This document shows, in pieces, positions 27,557 through 36,337 of a DNA stretch of 47,479 nt; the first letter of the stretch is position 1; every line of letters starts with the position of its first letter. A program made the translations under genes and the position numbers. Under the pieces are notes generated by a model. That model ran no database searches. It was not told the origin of the DNA and saw nothing but the letters and a program-made list of their open reading frames with translations. The stretch lies in assembly GCA_036381315.1 (NCBI GenBank), contig DASVDB010000160.1, positions 1 through 47,479 on the forward strand. Reading direction: 5' to 3'. The stretch comes from Bacilli bacterium (lineage in GTDB: Bacteria; Bacillota; Bacilli; Paenibacillales; KCTC-25726).

Positions 27557-28408
27557 ATGTCGGACCTGGGTAATTTGTTGCGGAAGGCAAGGTTGGAAAA
27601 AGGAATTACGCTTGACGAGCTGCAGGAAATGACGAAGATCCGCAAACGGTATCTGGAAGCGATCGAAGAAGGCCAATTTTCGGTGCTGCCCGGCAATTTT
27701 TACGCGCGCGCGTTTGTCAAAAGCTATGCCGAAGCTGTCGAGTTGAATGTTGACGAAGTGCTGCGCCTGTTAAGCGGAGAAATTCCCGCGCCGCAGCAGG
27801 AAACCCATACCGAGCATCTGCATCGCGCCAAACGCCGTTCCGTAAGTTCGGAAACATGGAGCAAATGGACATCGTTTGCCATCGCCATCGCTTTTCCCAT
27901 CCTGATCTTTGCGGTCATCTATTATTTCTTTTTTTATAACGCCGAACCGAAGCACAATGCGGACAACGGCAATCCTTTAACCACGGAGACGGAAATCATC
28001 GACGCTACGCCGACGCCGACGCTTACGCCGACAGCCGCAGGCACGCCGACGCCAACGCCGACGCCGGAACAAACCGAATTTCAATTATTGAAAACCGACG
28101 AAGCGACCAATACGGAATTTTACGAGATTGTAGCAAGCAAGCTGGACATTGTCTTAACGCTTACCGGCGAGGAATGCTGGGTGGGGTTGAACAAGGACAA
28201 CAGTCACGGCGAAGTGTTGCAGCAGATAAAATTGCAAAAAGGCGGAAAAGAGTTTGCGGAATGGACGGTTGACAATACGACAGCCAACGCGTTTTATTTG
28301 AATATCGGCAATCCCAGATCGATCGAAGTGACGATCAACGGCAAGAAAATGGATATGGGAACGAATCCGAGCTTCCCGAAACGATTCCAAATGACCTTGC
28401 GCCCGTAA
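27557..28408 (+). CDS. ymfM: YmfM, RodZ-like membrane protein
   Basis: The 283-residue protein has an N-terminal helix-turn-helix of the RodZ type (residues about 3-65: [19 protein letters not shown]). A basic stretch precedes one membrane segment near residues 115-132. A linker with repeated TP dipeptides follows at about 150-175, and then an outside beta-rich domain with CWVGL near residue 211. RodZ ties the MreB cytoskeleton to the wall machinery; the same role is inferred here. The TP-rich linker comes from near-tandem ACGCCG hexamers. The ATG follows AGGAGGA. Confidence 0.88.
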   Translation: MSDLGNLLRKARLEKGITLDELQEMTKIRKRYLEAIEEGQFSVLPGNFYARAFVKSYAEAVELNVDEVLRLLSGEIPAPQQETHTEHLHRAKRRSVSSETWSKWTSFAIAIAFPILIFAVIYYFFFYNAEPKHNADNGNPLTTETEIIDATPTPTLTPTAAGTPTPTPTPEQTEFQLLKTDEATNTEFYEIVASKLDIVLTLTGEECWVGLNKDNSHGEVLQQIKLQKGGKEFAEWTVDNTTANAFYLNIGNPRSIEVTINGKKMDMGTNPSFPKRFQMTLRP

Positions 28409-28464
28409 CCGTTTTCAAAGATTGGGATGAAAAACTAAGAAACTGGTTAAGGAGGAAGCCGACC

Positions 28465-28956
28465 ATGGCGGCGGAAAATTCGTTTGATATTGTGTCCAGG
28501 CTGGACATGCAGGAATTGCAAAATGCCATTGCGCAAGCGGAAAAGGAAATCGCCAACCGCTTTGATTTTAAAGGCAGCAAAAGCAGCATTACGCTGGATA
28601 AAGAGGCGTTGGTGATCGTTTCCGATGATGAATATAAGCTGGGTAGCGTGATCGATATTTTGCAATCCAAAATGATCAAGCGGGGCCTCTCGCTGAAAGC
28701 GTTGGAATATGGAAAAATCGAGCCGGCGGCGGGCAAAACGGTGCGCCAACGGGTGAATTTGAAACAAGGTTTGGACCAAACGACCGCCAAAAAGATCAAC
28801 GAGTTGATCAGAGACAGCAAACTGAAAGTGAAAAGCCAAACGCAGAAAGACCAAATACGGGTTTCCGGCAAAAGCAAAGACGATTTGCAAAAAGTGATGC
28901 AACTGCTAAAGTCGCAAGATTTGCCGGCGGACTTGCAATTTGTAAATTTTCGCTGA
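28465..28956 (+). CDS. yajQ: YajQ family nucleotide-binding protein
   Basis: The 163-residue protein carries the family pattern: [15 protein letters not shown] at the N terminus, then [29 protein letters not shown], and a C-terminal [13 protein letters not shown]. YajQ proteins bind nucleotides; some bacterial members bind cyclic di-GMP. The ATG at 28465 has AAGGAGGAAG upstream. It lies between ymfM and pgsA, a place where B. subtilis 168 has no such gene as far as I recall. A long terminator follows. Confidence 0.93.
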   Translation: MAAENSFDIVSRLDMQELQNAIAQAEKEIANRFDFKGSKSSITLDKEALVIVSDDEYKLGSVIDILQSKMIKRGLSLKALEYGKIEPAAGKTVRQRVNLKQGLDQTTAKKINELIRDSKLKVKSQTQKDQIRVSGKSKDDLQKVMQLLKSQDLPADLQFVNFR

Positions 28957-28975
28957 ATGGCCGCGTTATTCGTTG

Positions 28976-29031
28976 CAAAACCTCTTTTCCAAGCGGAAAA
29001 TTCGCTTGGCCAAAAGGGGTTTTGTTTTTTT
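28976..29031 (+). terminator. Long two-stem terminator of yajQ
   Basis: An outer stem (CAAAACCTCTTTT with AAAAGGGGTTTTG) and an inner stem (CCAAGCG with CGCTTGG) form one long hairpin with a T run at 29025-29031. The end of the T run is also the start of the pgsA -35 box. Confidence 0.92.
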
Positions 29032-29059
29032 GACACTCCCTTTTCCGATGGTTTATACT
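29030..29059 (+). promoter_or_regulatory. Strong sigma-A promoter for pgsA
   Basis: TTGACA at 29030-29035 is a perfect -35, and TATACT at 29054-29059 follows after 18 bases. Confidence 0.85.
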
Positions 29060-29181
29060 TGATGCAGCATCCCGGTTTTCTAGCAGCCGTCTGGCGGCCG
29101 GATAAGAAAATATCATATTGGAGAAGTGATTCAGGTGCTGGCGAATCGTTTTTGTGCGCGTCTTTTCGGGGGTGAAGCGGC

Positions 29182-29778
29182 ATGAATCTGGCCAACCGCA
29201 TTACGTTGGCAAGAATTTTTCTCGTTCCGATCATCATGCTGTTTTTATTGGTGAAAATCGACTTGCCCCCCATCCATATTCCGGAAATAAACGGCACCGA
29301 TTTTTCGATAACCTATAATCAAATTATCGCTTGCCTTATTTTTATTATTGCCGCCAGTACGGACAGTCTGGACGGCTATATCGCCCGCAAGCATAAACTG
29401 GTGACGAATTTGGGCAAACTGCTGGATCCGCTTGCCGACAAATTGCTGATAGCGACCGTGTTGGTCTCGCTTGTCGAAATGGACAAGCTGGACGCCTGGA
29501 TCGCCATCGTCATTATCAGCCGAGAGTTTGCGGTGACGGCGTTGCGCCAGGTGGCGCTATTGGAAGGCGTGGTGATACCGGCAAGCAAATGGGGAAAATG
29601 GAAAACGGCCACGCAGATCGTCGCGATCATCGCGTTGTTGATCAATAATTTTCCGTTTCTGTATATCGGGATTCCGTTCGATTTGATTGCGGCTTGGGTA
29701 GCCGCGGCAATTACGATTTATTCCGGCATCGATTACTTTATCAAAGCGAAAGATGTAATTAATTTGACGGGAGCATAA
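29182..29778 (+). CDS. pgsA: CDP-diacylglycerol-glycerol-3-phosphate phosphatidyltransferase
   Basis: PgsA makes phosphatidylglycerol phosphate at the membrane. The CDP-alcohol phosphotransferase signature is complete: D61, D64, G65, A68, R69, G78, D82 and D86. Several hydrophobic helices cover the 198 residues, the normal length. The ATG at 29182 follows GGGGGTGAA. It is followed after only four bases by cinA, the order seen in B. subtilis. Confidence 0.96.
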   Translation: MNLANRITLARIFLVPIIMLFLLVKIDLPPIHIPEINGTDFSITYNQIIACLIFIIAASTDSLDGYIARKHKLVTNLGKLLDPLADKLLIATVLVSLVEMDKLDAWIAIVIISREFAVTALRQVALLEGVVIPASKWGKWKTATQIVAIIALLINNFPFLYIGIPFDLIAAWVAAAITIYSGIDYFIKAKDVINLTGA

Positions 29779-29782
29779 GCGC

Positions 29783-31030
29783 ATGAAAGCTGAAGTAATC
29801 GCGGTCGGAACCGAGCTGTTAATGGGGCAGATTGCCAATACCAACGCGAAATATTTGGCGGAACGGTTGGCGGCGCTCGGCATTGACCATCATTTTCAAA
29901 CTGTAGTGGGAGACAATCGAAAGCGCGTCAAGGAAGCGTTGGCAATTGCCGTTAAACGGGCGGATTTGCTCATCCTGACCGGCGGTTTGGGACCGACCGA
30001 GGATGACTTGACGCGGGAAGCGGTGGCTGATTTTTTGGGAAGGGATGTGGAGATCGACACGGCCGCCGAAGAGCGGATTGTCCAGTATTTTCGCAGGCAG
30101 AACAGGCAAATGACGGCCAACAATTTGCGGCAAGCGGAAATTATTGCCGGCGCACGGCCGCTGCCGAACGACAACGGGCTGGCCGTGGGATCGGCACTGT
30201 CGGACGGGGATCGGCATTATTTGCTGCTGCCCGGCCCGCCGCGCGAGCTTATCCCGATGTTCGCCCATTATGCGGAGCCATGGCTGCGCTCGCTTATTCC
30301 CGATACGGCGCCGCTTTTTTCCGTGATCATCAAGTTTGCCGGAATCGGTGAATCAGCATTGGTGGAACAAATTGCCGATCTCATTTCCGAACAGACCGAT
30401 CCTTCGATCGCGCCGTACGCGAAGGACGGGGAAGTCGCATTGCGATTGACGACCCGCGCGGAAAGCAAGCGGCAAGCCGATGCCGCGTTTGCGCCGATCA
30501 TTGCCGAACTGGAAAAACGGCTGGGCAACTTTTTATATGCAAAAGCGGATATTCCGCTCGAGCAGGCGGTCGTTGACGAATACGCAAGCATGGGGCTGAC
30601 ATTGGCCGTCGCGGAAAGCTGCACCGGCGGCATGATAGGCGAACTGATTACATCCGTGCCCGGAAGTTCGGCTGTTTTTGCCGGAGGTTTCATTACCTAC
30701 TCCAATGAATGGAAGCATAAGTGGCTGCATGTTCCGTTATCGCTGCTGGAAGGCGAGGGCGCTCCCGGAGCGGTGAGCGGCGAAACGGCGGCGAGCATGG
30801 TCGAAGGCTTGCTGGCTTCGACGGACGCTAAAATCGGTGTCGCCGTCACCGGCGTGGCGGGACCTGCGCATTCCGAGCGCAAGCCCGTCGGTCTGGTGTA
30901 TATCGCGATCGCCAAACGGGGGGCGCCGGCGCGTGTCGAGGAATGCAGGTTCGGCGGGAACCGCGAAGGCATTCGTATACGCGCGGCCAAGCGGGCGTTA
31001 TATTTGTTGTGGCAGGCTGCCAGGGAATAA
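29783..31030 (+). CDS. cinA: CinA family competence/damage-inducible protein
   Basis: The N-terminal MoaB-like domain has [16 protein letters not shown] and [17 protein letters not shown]. The C-terminal PncC-like amidohydrolase domain has [11 protein letters not shown] and AVTGVAGP. CinA proteins act in pyridine nucleotide recycling (ADP-ribose pyrophosphatase, NMN deamidase) and are co-transcribed with recA in several Firmicutes. The 415 residues match. The ATG at 29783 lies 4 bases after pgsA with a modest GGGAGC site. recA follows after a 232-base gap with its own promoters and LexA-like box. Confidence 0.95.
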   Translation: MKAEVIAVGTELLMGQIANTNAKYLAERLAALGIDHHFQTVVGDNRKRVKEALAIAVKRADLLILTGGLGPTEDDLTREAVADFLGRDVEIDTAAEERIVQYFRRQNRQMTANNLRQAEIIAGARPLPNDNGLAVGSALSDGDRHYLLLPGPPRELIPMFAHYAEPWLRSLIPDTAPLFSVIIKFAGIGESALVEQIADLISEQTDPSIAPYAKDGEVALRLTTRAESKRQADAAFAPIIAELEKRLGNFLYAKADIPLEQAVVDEYASMGLTLAVAESCTGGMIGELITSVPGSSAVFAGGFITYSNEWKHKWLHVPLSLLEGEGAPGAVSGETAASMVEGLLASTDAKIGVAVTGVAGPAHSERKPVGLVYIAIAKRGAPARVEECRFGGNREGIRIRAAKRALYLLWQAARE

Positions 31031-31046
31031 GAACCGGAAAAAACGA

Positions 31047-31075
31047 TTGCCTGAATCTGGAATCGCGTGTATAAT
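31047..31075 (+). promoter_or_regulatory. Candidate upstream promoter for recA
   Basis: TTGCCT at 31047-31052 and TATAAT at 31070-31075 are 17 bases apart, just after the cinA stop. The transcript would pass through the LexA-like site at 31144. Confidence 0.55.
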
Positions 31076-31143
31076 AATATGTACGGAAGCACCGTATCGG
31101 CAAATTTTTTGTTGCATGCGGTGTTTTTTGGTGGCCAAAAAAA

Positions 31144-31157
31144 CGAATGTATGTTCG
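31144..31157. promoter_or_regulatory. LexA (SOS) box upstream of recA
   Basis: CGAATGTATGTTCG matches the Gram-positive LexA consensus CGAACnnnnGTTCG at nine of ten defined positions. It ends 9 bases before the downstream recA -35 box. Confidence 0.8.
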
Positions 31158-31166
31158 AAAAAGTGC

Positions 31167-31195
31167 TTGGCAACACCGGCAAAAAACGTTATCAT
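31167..31195 (+). promoter_or_regulatory. Sigma-A promoter for recA, next to the LexA box
   Basis: TTGGCA at 31167-31172 and TATCAT at 31190-31195 are separated by 17 bases, which puts the LexA box just upstream of the -35 element. Confidence 0.6.
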
Positions 31196-31262
31196 ATACC
31201 TGAGACAATCACGCGATTATCCGGGTATTGGAACGGGATCAATGAAAAGGGATGTGAAGAAA

Positions 31263-32300
31263 TTGACAGATCGACGCGCTGCACTGGAAATGGCGCTACG
31301 CCAAATCGAGAAACAATTCGGCAAAGGTTCTATCATGAAACTGGGGGAAAACGCCCATATGCAGGTTGAGACCGTTCCGAGCGGTTCGCTTGCCCTTGAT
31401 ATCGCGCTGGGTACCGGCGGGTTGCCGCGCGGAAGAATCATTGAAATTTACGGACCGGAATCATCCGGCAAGACGACCGTTGCGCTGCACGCGATCGCCG
31501 AAGTGCAAAAAAGAGGCGGCCAAGCCGCTTTTATTGATGCGGAACATGCGCTTGATCCGCTGTATTCCAAAAATCTGGGCGTCAACATCGACGAATTGCT
31601 GCTGTCGCAGCCGGACACCGGCGAGCAAGCGTTGGAAATTGCCGAAGCGCTTGTCAGAAGCGGAGCGGTCGATATCATCGTCATCGACTCCGTCGCGGCG
31701 CTCGTGCCCAAAGCGGAAATCGAAGGCGAAATGGGCGATTCGCATGTCGGTTTGCAGGCGCGGCTCATGTCGCAAGCATTGCGCAAACTTTCCGGGGCCA
31801 TCAGCAAATCGAAAACAATCGCCATCTTTATTAACCAGCTTCGCGAAAAAGTCGGCGTCATGTTCGGCAATCCGGAAACGACACCAGGCGGCCGTGCGCT
31901 CAAGTTTTATTCCTCTGTCCGGCTGGATGTGCGGCGAGTGGAGTCGATCAAACAAGGCAATGATGTGGTAGGCAACCGCACGCGCATTAAAGTCGTGAAA
32001 AATAAAGTCGCGCCGCCGTTTAAACAGGCGGATATCGATATCATGTACGGCGAAGGGATATCCAGGGAAGGCAGCATCATCGACATTGGCACGGAGCTCG
32101 ATATTGTGGAAAAGAGCGGCGCCTGGTATTCATTTGACGGCGAACGGCTCGGACAAGGTCGGGAAAACGCCAAGCAATATTTGAAAGATAACCCGCAAAT
32201 TGCCGATACAATCGAACAAAAGATTCGCGAGGCGAGCCAGTTGTCCGCAATGTCGAAAAGTTTGGCGGATGCGGACGACGATGCGGCCATGCCGGAATGA
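31263..32300 (+). CDS. recA: Recombinase RecA
   Basis: RecA forms filaments on single-stranded DNA, drives strand exchange and triggers LexA self-cleavage. Walker A GPESSGKT is at residues 64-71. [17 protein letters not shown] and the DNA-binding loop 2 region [22 protein letters not shown] follow, and the C terminus is acidic. I chose TTG at 31263 (345 residues), so that the protein begins [12 protein letters not shown] like Bacillales homologues that begin MSDR; GGGATGTGA lies upstream. The alternative ATG at 31242 would add seven residues and has only a weak ribosome site. It overlaps recX by 4 bases. Confidence 0.97.
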   Translation: MTDRRAALEMALRQIEKQFGKGSIMKLGENAHMQVETVPSGSLALDIALGTGGLPRGRIIEIYGPESSGKTTVALHAIAEVQKRGGQAAFIDAEHALDPLYSKNLGVNIDELLLSQPDTGEQALEIAEALVRSGAVDIIVIDSVAALVPKAEIEGEMGDSHVGLQARLMSQALRKLSGAISKSKTIAIFINQLREKVGVMFGNPETTPGGRALKFYSSVRLDVRRVESIKQGNDVVGNRTRIKVVKNKVAPPFKQADIDIMYGEGISREGSIIDIGTELDIVEKSGAWYSFDGERLGQGRENAKQYLKDNPQIADTIEQKIREASQLSAMSKSLADADDDAAMPE

Positions 32301-32995
32301 TGGCTCATCACGAGCAAATTCAGATTTTGCGGATTGAACGGCTTAAGGCGCGGCAATACTTGATTATGGCCGATGATGGGCAATCGTTCACGATACATGA
32401 AGATTTGCTTGTCCGCTTTGGGTTAAGCAAAGGAAAACTGCTTTCGCGCGAGCAAATCGAACAGTTACTATCTGAAAATTCGGCACATGCCGCGTATCGG
32501 CTGGCGCTGCGGTTTATCGGCATAAGACAGCGGAGCGCCCGGGAAGTCCGCAAAAAACTGACGGAAAAACAATACACAACCGCCATCATCGATCAGGTGA
32601 TCGCCAAACTGACGGGGCAAGGTTTTCTCAATGACCGCGCCTATGCGGAAAATGTAAGCGAACAGCGCATGCTCGTGCAAAAAAAAGGGCGCAGATGGGT
32701 CGCGAACGAACTGCGGCAAAAAGGCGTCGGCAACGCGCTGATTCAGGAAGCGTTAAATAAAATCGACGCGGAATCCGAATATCGCGCGGCTTTGCTGCTG
32801 GCAGAGAAAAAGTGGCGCATGAGCAGCGGGGACAACCGCAAAAAGGCGGAAAAAACCGCGGGGTTTTTGCTGCGGCGCGGTTATAGCGGCAGTATTGTCG
32901 CGCGCGCATTGCGGGAAATCCGCGGCAGCATGTCGGAAAATGATGATGACGGGCTAACCGAAGAAGCCTTTACGGACATGTTCCCCGAAGACTAA
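32297..32995 (+). CDS. recX: Regulatory protein RecX
   Basis: RecX binds RecA filaments and tunes their activity. The 232-residue helical protein has the repeated three-helix pattern: [19 protein letters not shown], then [16 protein letters not shown], then a further repeat and a final [13 protein letters not shown]. It is joined to recA by an ATGA overlap (ATG at 32297; a second ATG at 32300 is equally possible). In B. subtilis recX is not next to recA; the linked arrangement is common in other bacteria. Confidence 0.92.
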   Translation: MMAHHEQIQILRIERLKARQYLIMADDGQSFTIHEDLLVRFGLSKGKLLSREQIEQLLSENSAHAAYRLALRFIGIRQRSAREVRKKLTEKQYTTAIIDQVIAKLTGQGFLNDRAYAENVSEQRMLVQKKGRRWVANELRQKGVGNALIQEALNKIDAESEYRAALLLAEKKWRMSSGDNRKKAEKTAGFLLRRGYSGSIVARALREIRGSMSENDDDGLTEEAFTDMFPED

Positions 32996-33028
32996 ATGAC
33001 GCTGCGGCGTGCCGAAAAGCAGATTTTC

Positions 33029-33058
33029 TTGACAACAACATTTTTGTACGGATAAAAT
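33029..33058 (+). promoter_or_regulatory. Sigma-A promoter for rny
   Basis: TTGACA at 33029-33034 and TAAAAT at 33053-33058, spaced 18 bases, follow recX. The leader before rny would be about 255 bases. Confidence 0.75.
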
Positions 33059-33201
33059 AGTACTATGTTCCTTTCATAATGGAATCATTTCATCCTTTTT
33101 GGGGTCCATTTGAAATGTTTCCATAGCGCTTTATGGTCGATTGCCATTTTGTTTACAGGGAAAAAGTGGATAACGCTATTTGCCGGCGTGAATTCCACAC
33201 T

Positions 33202-33238
33202 TGACCGCGAGCATTGTCAAGCTCGGTCATGATTTTTT
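33202..33238 (+). terminator. Terminator-like hairpin in the rny leader
   Basis: TGACC plus GAGC pair with GCTC plus GGTCA, with a GC bulge on the 5' side. A run of six T follows at 33233-33238. It lies inside the long untranslated leader, about 80 bases before the rny start, so it may act as an attenuator. The rest of the 325-base gap 32996-33320 holds the promoter and short inverted repeats (CCAT/ATGG, GTGGA/TCCAC, CCAAG/CTTGG), and no gene. Confidence 0.5.
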
Positions 33239-33320
33239 AAAGAATGGAAATAAATACGGATTAAAAACCAAAAAGACCCAAGCTAACCCCTTGGAGATAG
33301 CACGAGGAGGTGAATCAGGG

Positions 33321-34862
33321 ATGCCCGCATTCATCTGGATCCTGATCGTTCTCGTTGCTGGAGTAATAAGCTTTGGGATTGGTTATTTTATCCGCAAATC
33401 TCTTGCTGAGGCTAAAATTTCTAGTGCCGAGCAGGCTGCTGAACAAATTGTCCAGCAGGCATATAAAGACGCTGAGGCATTGAAGAAAGAAACGGTGCTG
33501 GAAGCGAAAGATGAAGCCTATCGCTTGCGGACCGAAGCTGAAAAAGACATTCGTGAGCGTCGCAATGAAATCCAACGCCAAGAAAGACGACTGTTGCAAA
33601 AAGAGGAGTCGCTGGATAAAAAATTAGAATCTCTAGAGCGAAAAGAAGAAAAGCTTACCAGCAAAGAGAAGCGAATTGAAGAAATACAGACGCAAATTGA
33701 AGAAGCGTTAAGAAAGCAGACAGCGGAATTGGAAAGAATTTCGGGTCTGACATCGGAAGAAGCGAAGCAGATTTTGCTCGCTACTGTCGAACAGGAAATC
33801 AAGCATGAAACAGCGCAAATGATCAAGGATATTGAAGTTGCGGCCAGGGAAGAAGGGGATAAAAAAGCGCGAGAAATTATATCCCTGGCGATTCAGCGTT
33901 GTGCTGCAGACCATGTGGCGGAAACGACCGTTTCGGTCGTTACGCTGCCTAACGATGAAATGAAAGGCAGGATTATCGGGCGTGAAGGAAGAAATATTCG
34001 CGCGTTGGAAACGTTGACCGGTATCGATCTCATTATTGACGATACCCCGGAAGCCGTAATCTTGTCCGGGTTTGACCCGATTCGTCGGGAAATTGCCCGC
34101 AACGCGTTGGAAAAACTGGTTGCAGACGGCCGAATTCATCCTGCGCGCATCGAGGAGATGGTTGAGAAATCCCGCAAGGAAGTGGATGAGCGCATTCGCG
34201 AATACGGCGAACAAACCACTTTCGAAGTGGGCATTCACGGCCTTCATCCCGATATGATCAAGATTTTGGGCCGATTGAAGTTCAGGACAAGCTACGGTCA
34301 AAATGTGCTGAAGCATTCCATGGAAGTAGCGTACTTGACCGGATTGATGGCTGCAGAATTGGGAGAAGATGTTACCCTGGCAAAACGTGCAGGATTGCTG
34401 CACGATATTGGCAAAGCATTAGACCATGAAGTGGAAGGTTCACATGTTGAGATTGGCGTCGAATTGGCAAAGAAATACAAAGAGCATCCGGTTGTGATCA
34501 ACAGTATCGCATCCCACCATGGGGATTGTGAGCCGACTTCCGTAATCGCCATACTGGTCGGAGCGGCTGACGCGTTGTCCGCAGCCCGCCCGGGAGCGCG
34601 GCGGGAAACTTTGGAAACTTACATCAAACGGCTGGAAAAGCTGGAAGAGATTTCGGAATCGTTCGAAGGCGTGGAAAAATCTTACGCCATTCAAGCAGGA
34701 CGCGAAGTGCGCGTAATGGTGCAGCCTGAGAAGATTGACGATCTTGAAGCGTTCCGCCTGGCCCGCGAAATTACGAAAAAAATCGAAAGCGAACTCGATT
34801 ATCCCGGTCACATCAAAGTCACGGTTATCCGGGAAACGCGCGCTGTCGAATATGCTAAATAA
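33321..34862 (+). CDS. rny: Ribonuclease Y
   Basis: RNase Y is the membrane-anchored endonuclease that starts mRNA decay in many Firmicutes. A membrane helix (residues about 3-24) is followed by a long charged coiled coil to about 200. The KH domain begins near 213 ([17 protein letters not shown]). The HD domain has [13 protein letters not shown] near 332 and the HD pair in [11 protein letters not shown] near 360. The 513 residues are normal. I chose the ATG at 33321, 7 bases after GAGGAGGTGA; an upstream GTG would put unrelated leader sequence into the protein. The first half is visibly richer in A and T than flanking genes. Confidence 0.97.
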   Translation: MPAFIWILIVLVAGVISFGIGYFIRKSLAEAKISSAEQAAEQIVQQAYKDAEALKKETVLEAKDEAYRLRTEAEKDIRERRNEIQRQERRLLQKEESLDKKLESLERKEEKLTSKEKRIEEIQTQIEEALRKQTAELERISGLTSEEAKQILLATVEQEIKHETAQMIKDIEVAAREEGDKKAREIISLAIQRCAADHVAETTVSVVTLPNDEMKGRIIGREGRNIRALETLTGIDLIIDDTPEAVILSGFDPIRREIARNALEKLVADGRIHPARIEEMVEKSRKEVDERIREYGEQTTFEVGIHGLHPDMIKILGRLKFRTSYGQNVLKHSMEVAYLTGLMAAELGEDVTLAKRAGLLHDIGKALDHEVEGSHVEIGVELAKKYKEHPVVINSIASHHGDCEPTSVIAILVGAADALSAARPGARRETLETYIKRLEKLEEISESFEGVEKSYAIQAGREVRVMVQPEKIDDLEAFRLAREITKKIESELDYPGHIKVTVIRETRAVEYAK

Positions 34863-34876
34863 CGGCGGAATTTGTG

Positions 34877-34903
34877 AAAAGTGGCTTGCAAAAGCCACTT
34901 TTT
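34877..34903 (+). terminator. Intrinsic terminator of rny
   Basis: AAGTGGCTT and AAGCCACTT are perfectly complementary around GCAA and are followed by TTT. Confidence 0.92.
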
Positions 34904-34911
34904 GCTATACT
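34903..34911 (+). promoter_or_regulatory. Extended -10 promoter for ymdB
   Basis: TGcTATACT is an extended -10 element directly after the rny terminator, 42 bases before the ymdB start. No good -35 is seen. Confidence 0.55.
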
Positions 34912-34952
34912 ATGAGACGAGCCAGAAGTAAGGTACTTGGGAGGTAGTAAAC

Positions 34953-35747
34953 ATTAACATCCTGTTTATCGGCGATATCGTGGGGGCGGCTGGCCGCAGA
35001 GCGGTTCTGCAGGTTTTGCCGGTGCTGAAACGCAAATTCGCTCCCGCCTTTATTATTGCGAATGCGGAAAATGCCGCGCATGGGCGCGGCATTACGGGGA
35101 AAATCGCCAACGAATTGTTCGAAGCCGGCATCCACTGCCTGACGATGGGCAATCATACGTGGGACAACAAAGAAATTTTCGCCTTTATCGATCGGGAAAA
35201 GCGCATGGTGCGTCCGGCCAATTATCCGCCGGGGGTGCCGGGAACGGGCGTGACGGTCGTGCGCTCGGAAAACGAGGAGTTGGCGGTCGTCAATTTGCAG
35301 GGAAGAACGTTCCTTCCCGCCATTGATTGCCCGTTCCGCACCGCGGATCAATTGCTCGCCGATTTGCGCAAAAAGCATAAACTGATTTTGGTCGATTTTC
35401 ACGCCGAAGCAACATCCGAGAAAATTGCCATGGGCTGGTATTTGGACGGCCGCGTTACCGCGGTGGTAGGTACGCACACGCATGTGCAGACGCATGACGA
35501 ATGCGTGCTGCCGAATGGGTCGGCCTATGTGACGGACGTCGGGATGGTTGGATCATTTGAAGGCGTGCTGGGCATGGAAAAAGATGCTGTCATTCAGAAG
35601 TTTTTGACCCAGCTGCCCATGCGGTTTCAGGTCGACGACGGCAAATGGCAATTCCACGCTTTATTGATTTCCGCGGACCGGACAACGGGCAAAGCAAACT
35701 CCGTTTCGCTCATTCGCTTTAGGGAAAATGAATTGATTATGGAATAA
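34953..35747 (+). CDS. ymdB: YmdB metallophosphoesterase, apparent ATT start
   Basis: YmdB is a 2',3'-cyclic nucleotide phosphodiesterase that affects biofilm and motility decisions in B. subtilis. Metal-site motifs are visible: FIGDIVG at the N terminus, NAENAAHGRG, MGNHTWDNKE, DFHAEATSE and GTHTHVQT. An ATG start is absent. A GTG at 34980 would cut off the FIGDI motif with its metal-binding aspartate. Reading from ATT at 34953 gives NILFIGDIVG after the start and 264 residues, the same as B. subtilis YmdB; GGGAGGT at 34939-34945 lies 7 bases before the ATT. The frame is closed by a TAA at 34929-34931. Confidence 0.9.
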   Translation: MNILFIGDIVGAAGRRAVLQVLPVLKRKFAPAFIIANAENAAHGRGITGKIANELFEAGIHCLTMGNHTWDNKEIFAFIDREKRMVRPANYPPGVPGTGVTVVRSENEELAVVNLQGRTFLPAIDCPFRTADQLLADLRKKHKLILVDFHAEATSEKIAMGWYLDGRVTAVVGTHTHVQTHDECVLPNGSAYVTDVGMVGSFEGVLGMEKDAVIQKFLTQLPMRFQVDDGKWQFHALLISADRTTGKANSVSLIRFRENELIME

Positions 35748-35793
35748 AATGTTTTTGATCTTTCTAAATATTTTGAAACTTCGCTCCGGGAAA

Positions 35794-35821
35794 GCAGGAA
35801 TTTTTTACGGGTTCCGCGAAT
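35794..35821 (+). promoter_or_regulatory. Sigma-H-like promoter for spoVS
   Basis: GCAGGAATT at 35794-35802 fits the sigma-H -35 consensus RnAGGAwww. GAAT at 35818-35821 gives the -10 core with 12-base spacing between elements. B. subtilis spoVS is known to depend on sigma-H. Confidence 0.6.
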
Positions 35822-35869
35822 AGTTATCTGTAGTGGAAATCATCCATCTTTCCCGAGGAGGTACTGTTC

Positions 35870-36130
35870 ATGGAGGTATTAAAAGTTTCCGCAAAATCCA
35901 ATCCAAACTCCGTAGCCGGGGCACTTGCAGGCGTTCTGCGCGAGCGTGGAGCGGCAGAATTACAGGCAATCGGCGCCGGTGCTCTCAATCAAGCAATTAA
36001 AGCAGTTGCGATCGCCAGAGGATTTGTTGCGCCTAGTGGTGTCGACCTCATCTGTATCCCGGCATTTACAGATATAAAGATTGACGGGGAAGATCGGACT
36101 GCTATCAAATTAATCGTTGAGCCGCGGTAA
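35870..36130 (+). CDS. spoVS: Stage V sporulation protein S
   Basis: SpoVS is a small Alba-like protein needed for septation control and coat assembly in sporulation. The 86 residues are highly typical: MEVLKVSAKSNPNSVAGALAG, then LQAIGAGALNQAIKAVAIARGF, ending in KLIVEPR. The ATG at 35870 is set by GAGGAGGT upstream. It lies after ymdB as in B. subtilis and is a single-gene unit between a sigma-H-like promoter and its own terminator. Confidence 0.98.
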   Translation: MEVLKVSAKSNPNSVAGALAGVLRERGAAELQAIGAGALNQAIKAVAIARGFVAPSGVDLICIPAFTDIKIDGEDRTAIKLIVEPR

Positions 36131-36164
36131 TGTTGTATAAGCCCGCCAATATACGTTTTGTATG

Positions 36165-36193
36165 AGCCTGTTTACGATGTAGACAGGTTTTTT
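36165..36193 (+). terminator. Intrinsic terminator of spoVS
   Basis: CCTGTTTAC and GTAGACAGG pair (one T-G) around a three-base loop, followed by six T. Confidence 0.9.
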
Positions 36194-36220
36194 GTGTATA
36201 CGTTAATGAACTAAACGACA

Positions 36221-36300
36221 ACCGGCTAAAGCCGCAGGCTTCTGTCAGACGCCGAAAGCCGACTGTTCAGGCTAGAGCCTGGCAGGGTGGCTTTCCGTTC
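36221..36300 (+). ncRNA. Structured RNA candidate upstream of the dipeptidase gene
   Basis: The stretch can fold into GGC-TAAA-GCC (36224-36233) and a long arm: GAAAGCC (36254-36260) with GGCTTTC (36289-36295), CTG (36263) with CAG (36283), and CAGGC (36268-36272) with GCCTG (36277-36281). No T run follows the arm, so it is not a normal terminator. It ends about 40 bases before the next start codon. It may be a cis-acting leader, or the 3' end remnant of a mobile element such as an IS200/IS605-type element; neither is shown. No known riboswitch consensus was recognised. Confidence 0.4.
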
Positions 36301-36337
36301 TCGCGTGGAAATTAAATTGGAAAGAGGTTTTTTAGAT

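Noticed and set aside
28957-29175. Small plus-strand open frame of 72 codons after yajQ
   Set aside because: It overlaps the yajQ terminator and the pgsA promoter, and lacks a ribosome site.
28335-29297. Minus-strand open frame of 320 codons across yajQ and the pgsA promoter
   Set aside because: It runs against yajQ, a strong terminator and a consensus promoter on the plus strand, and has no family features.
30837-31262. N-terminal extension of the recA frame into cinA
   Set aside because: The open frame upstream of 31242 overlaps cinA, the LexA-like box and the promoters, and no RecA homologue has such an extension.
33201-33320. Upstream extension of RNase Y to 33201
   Set aside because: It would translate the terminator-like leader hairpin and place GAGGAGGTGA inside the gene; homologues begin at the membrane helix after 33321.
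34980-35747. GTG 34980 as the start of ymdB
   Set aside because: It would remove the FIGDI segment with its metal-binding aspartate and has no ribosome site; ATT 34953 fits spacing, conservation and length.
36283-36310. T-box-like string AGGGTGG before the dipeptidase gene
   Set aside because: The rest of the T-box consensus (ACCGCG, specifier stem, antiterminator and terminator) is not there.
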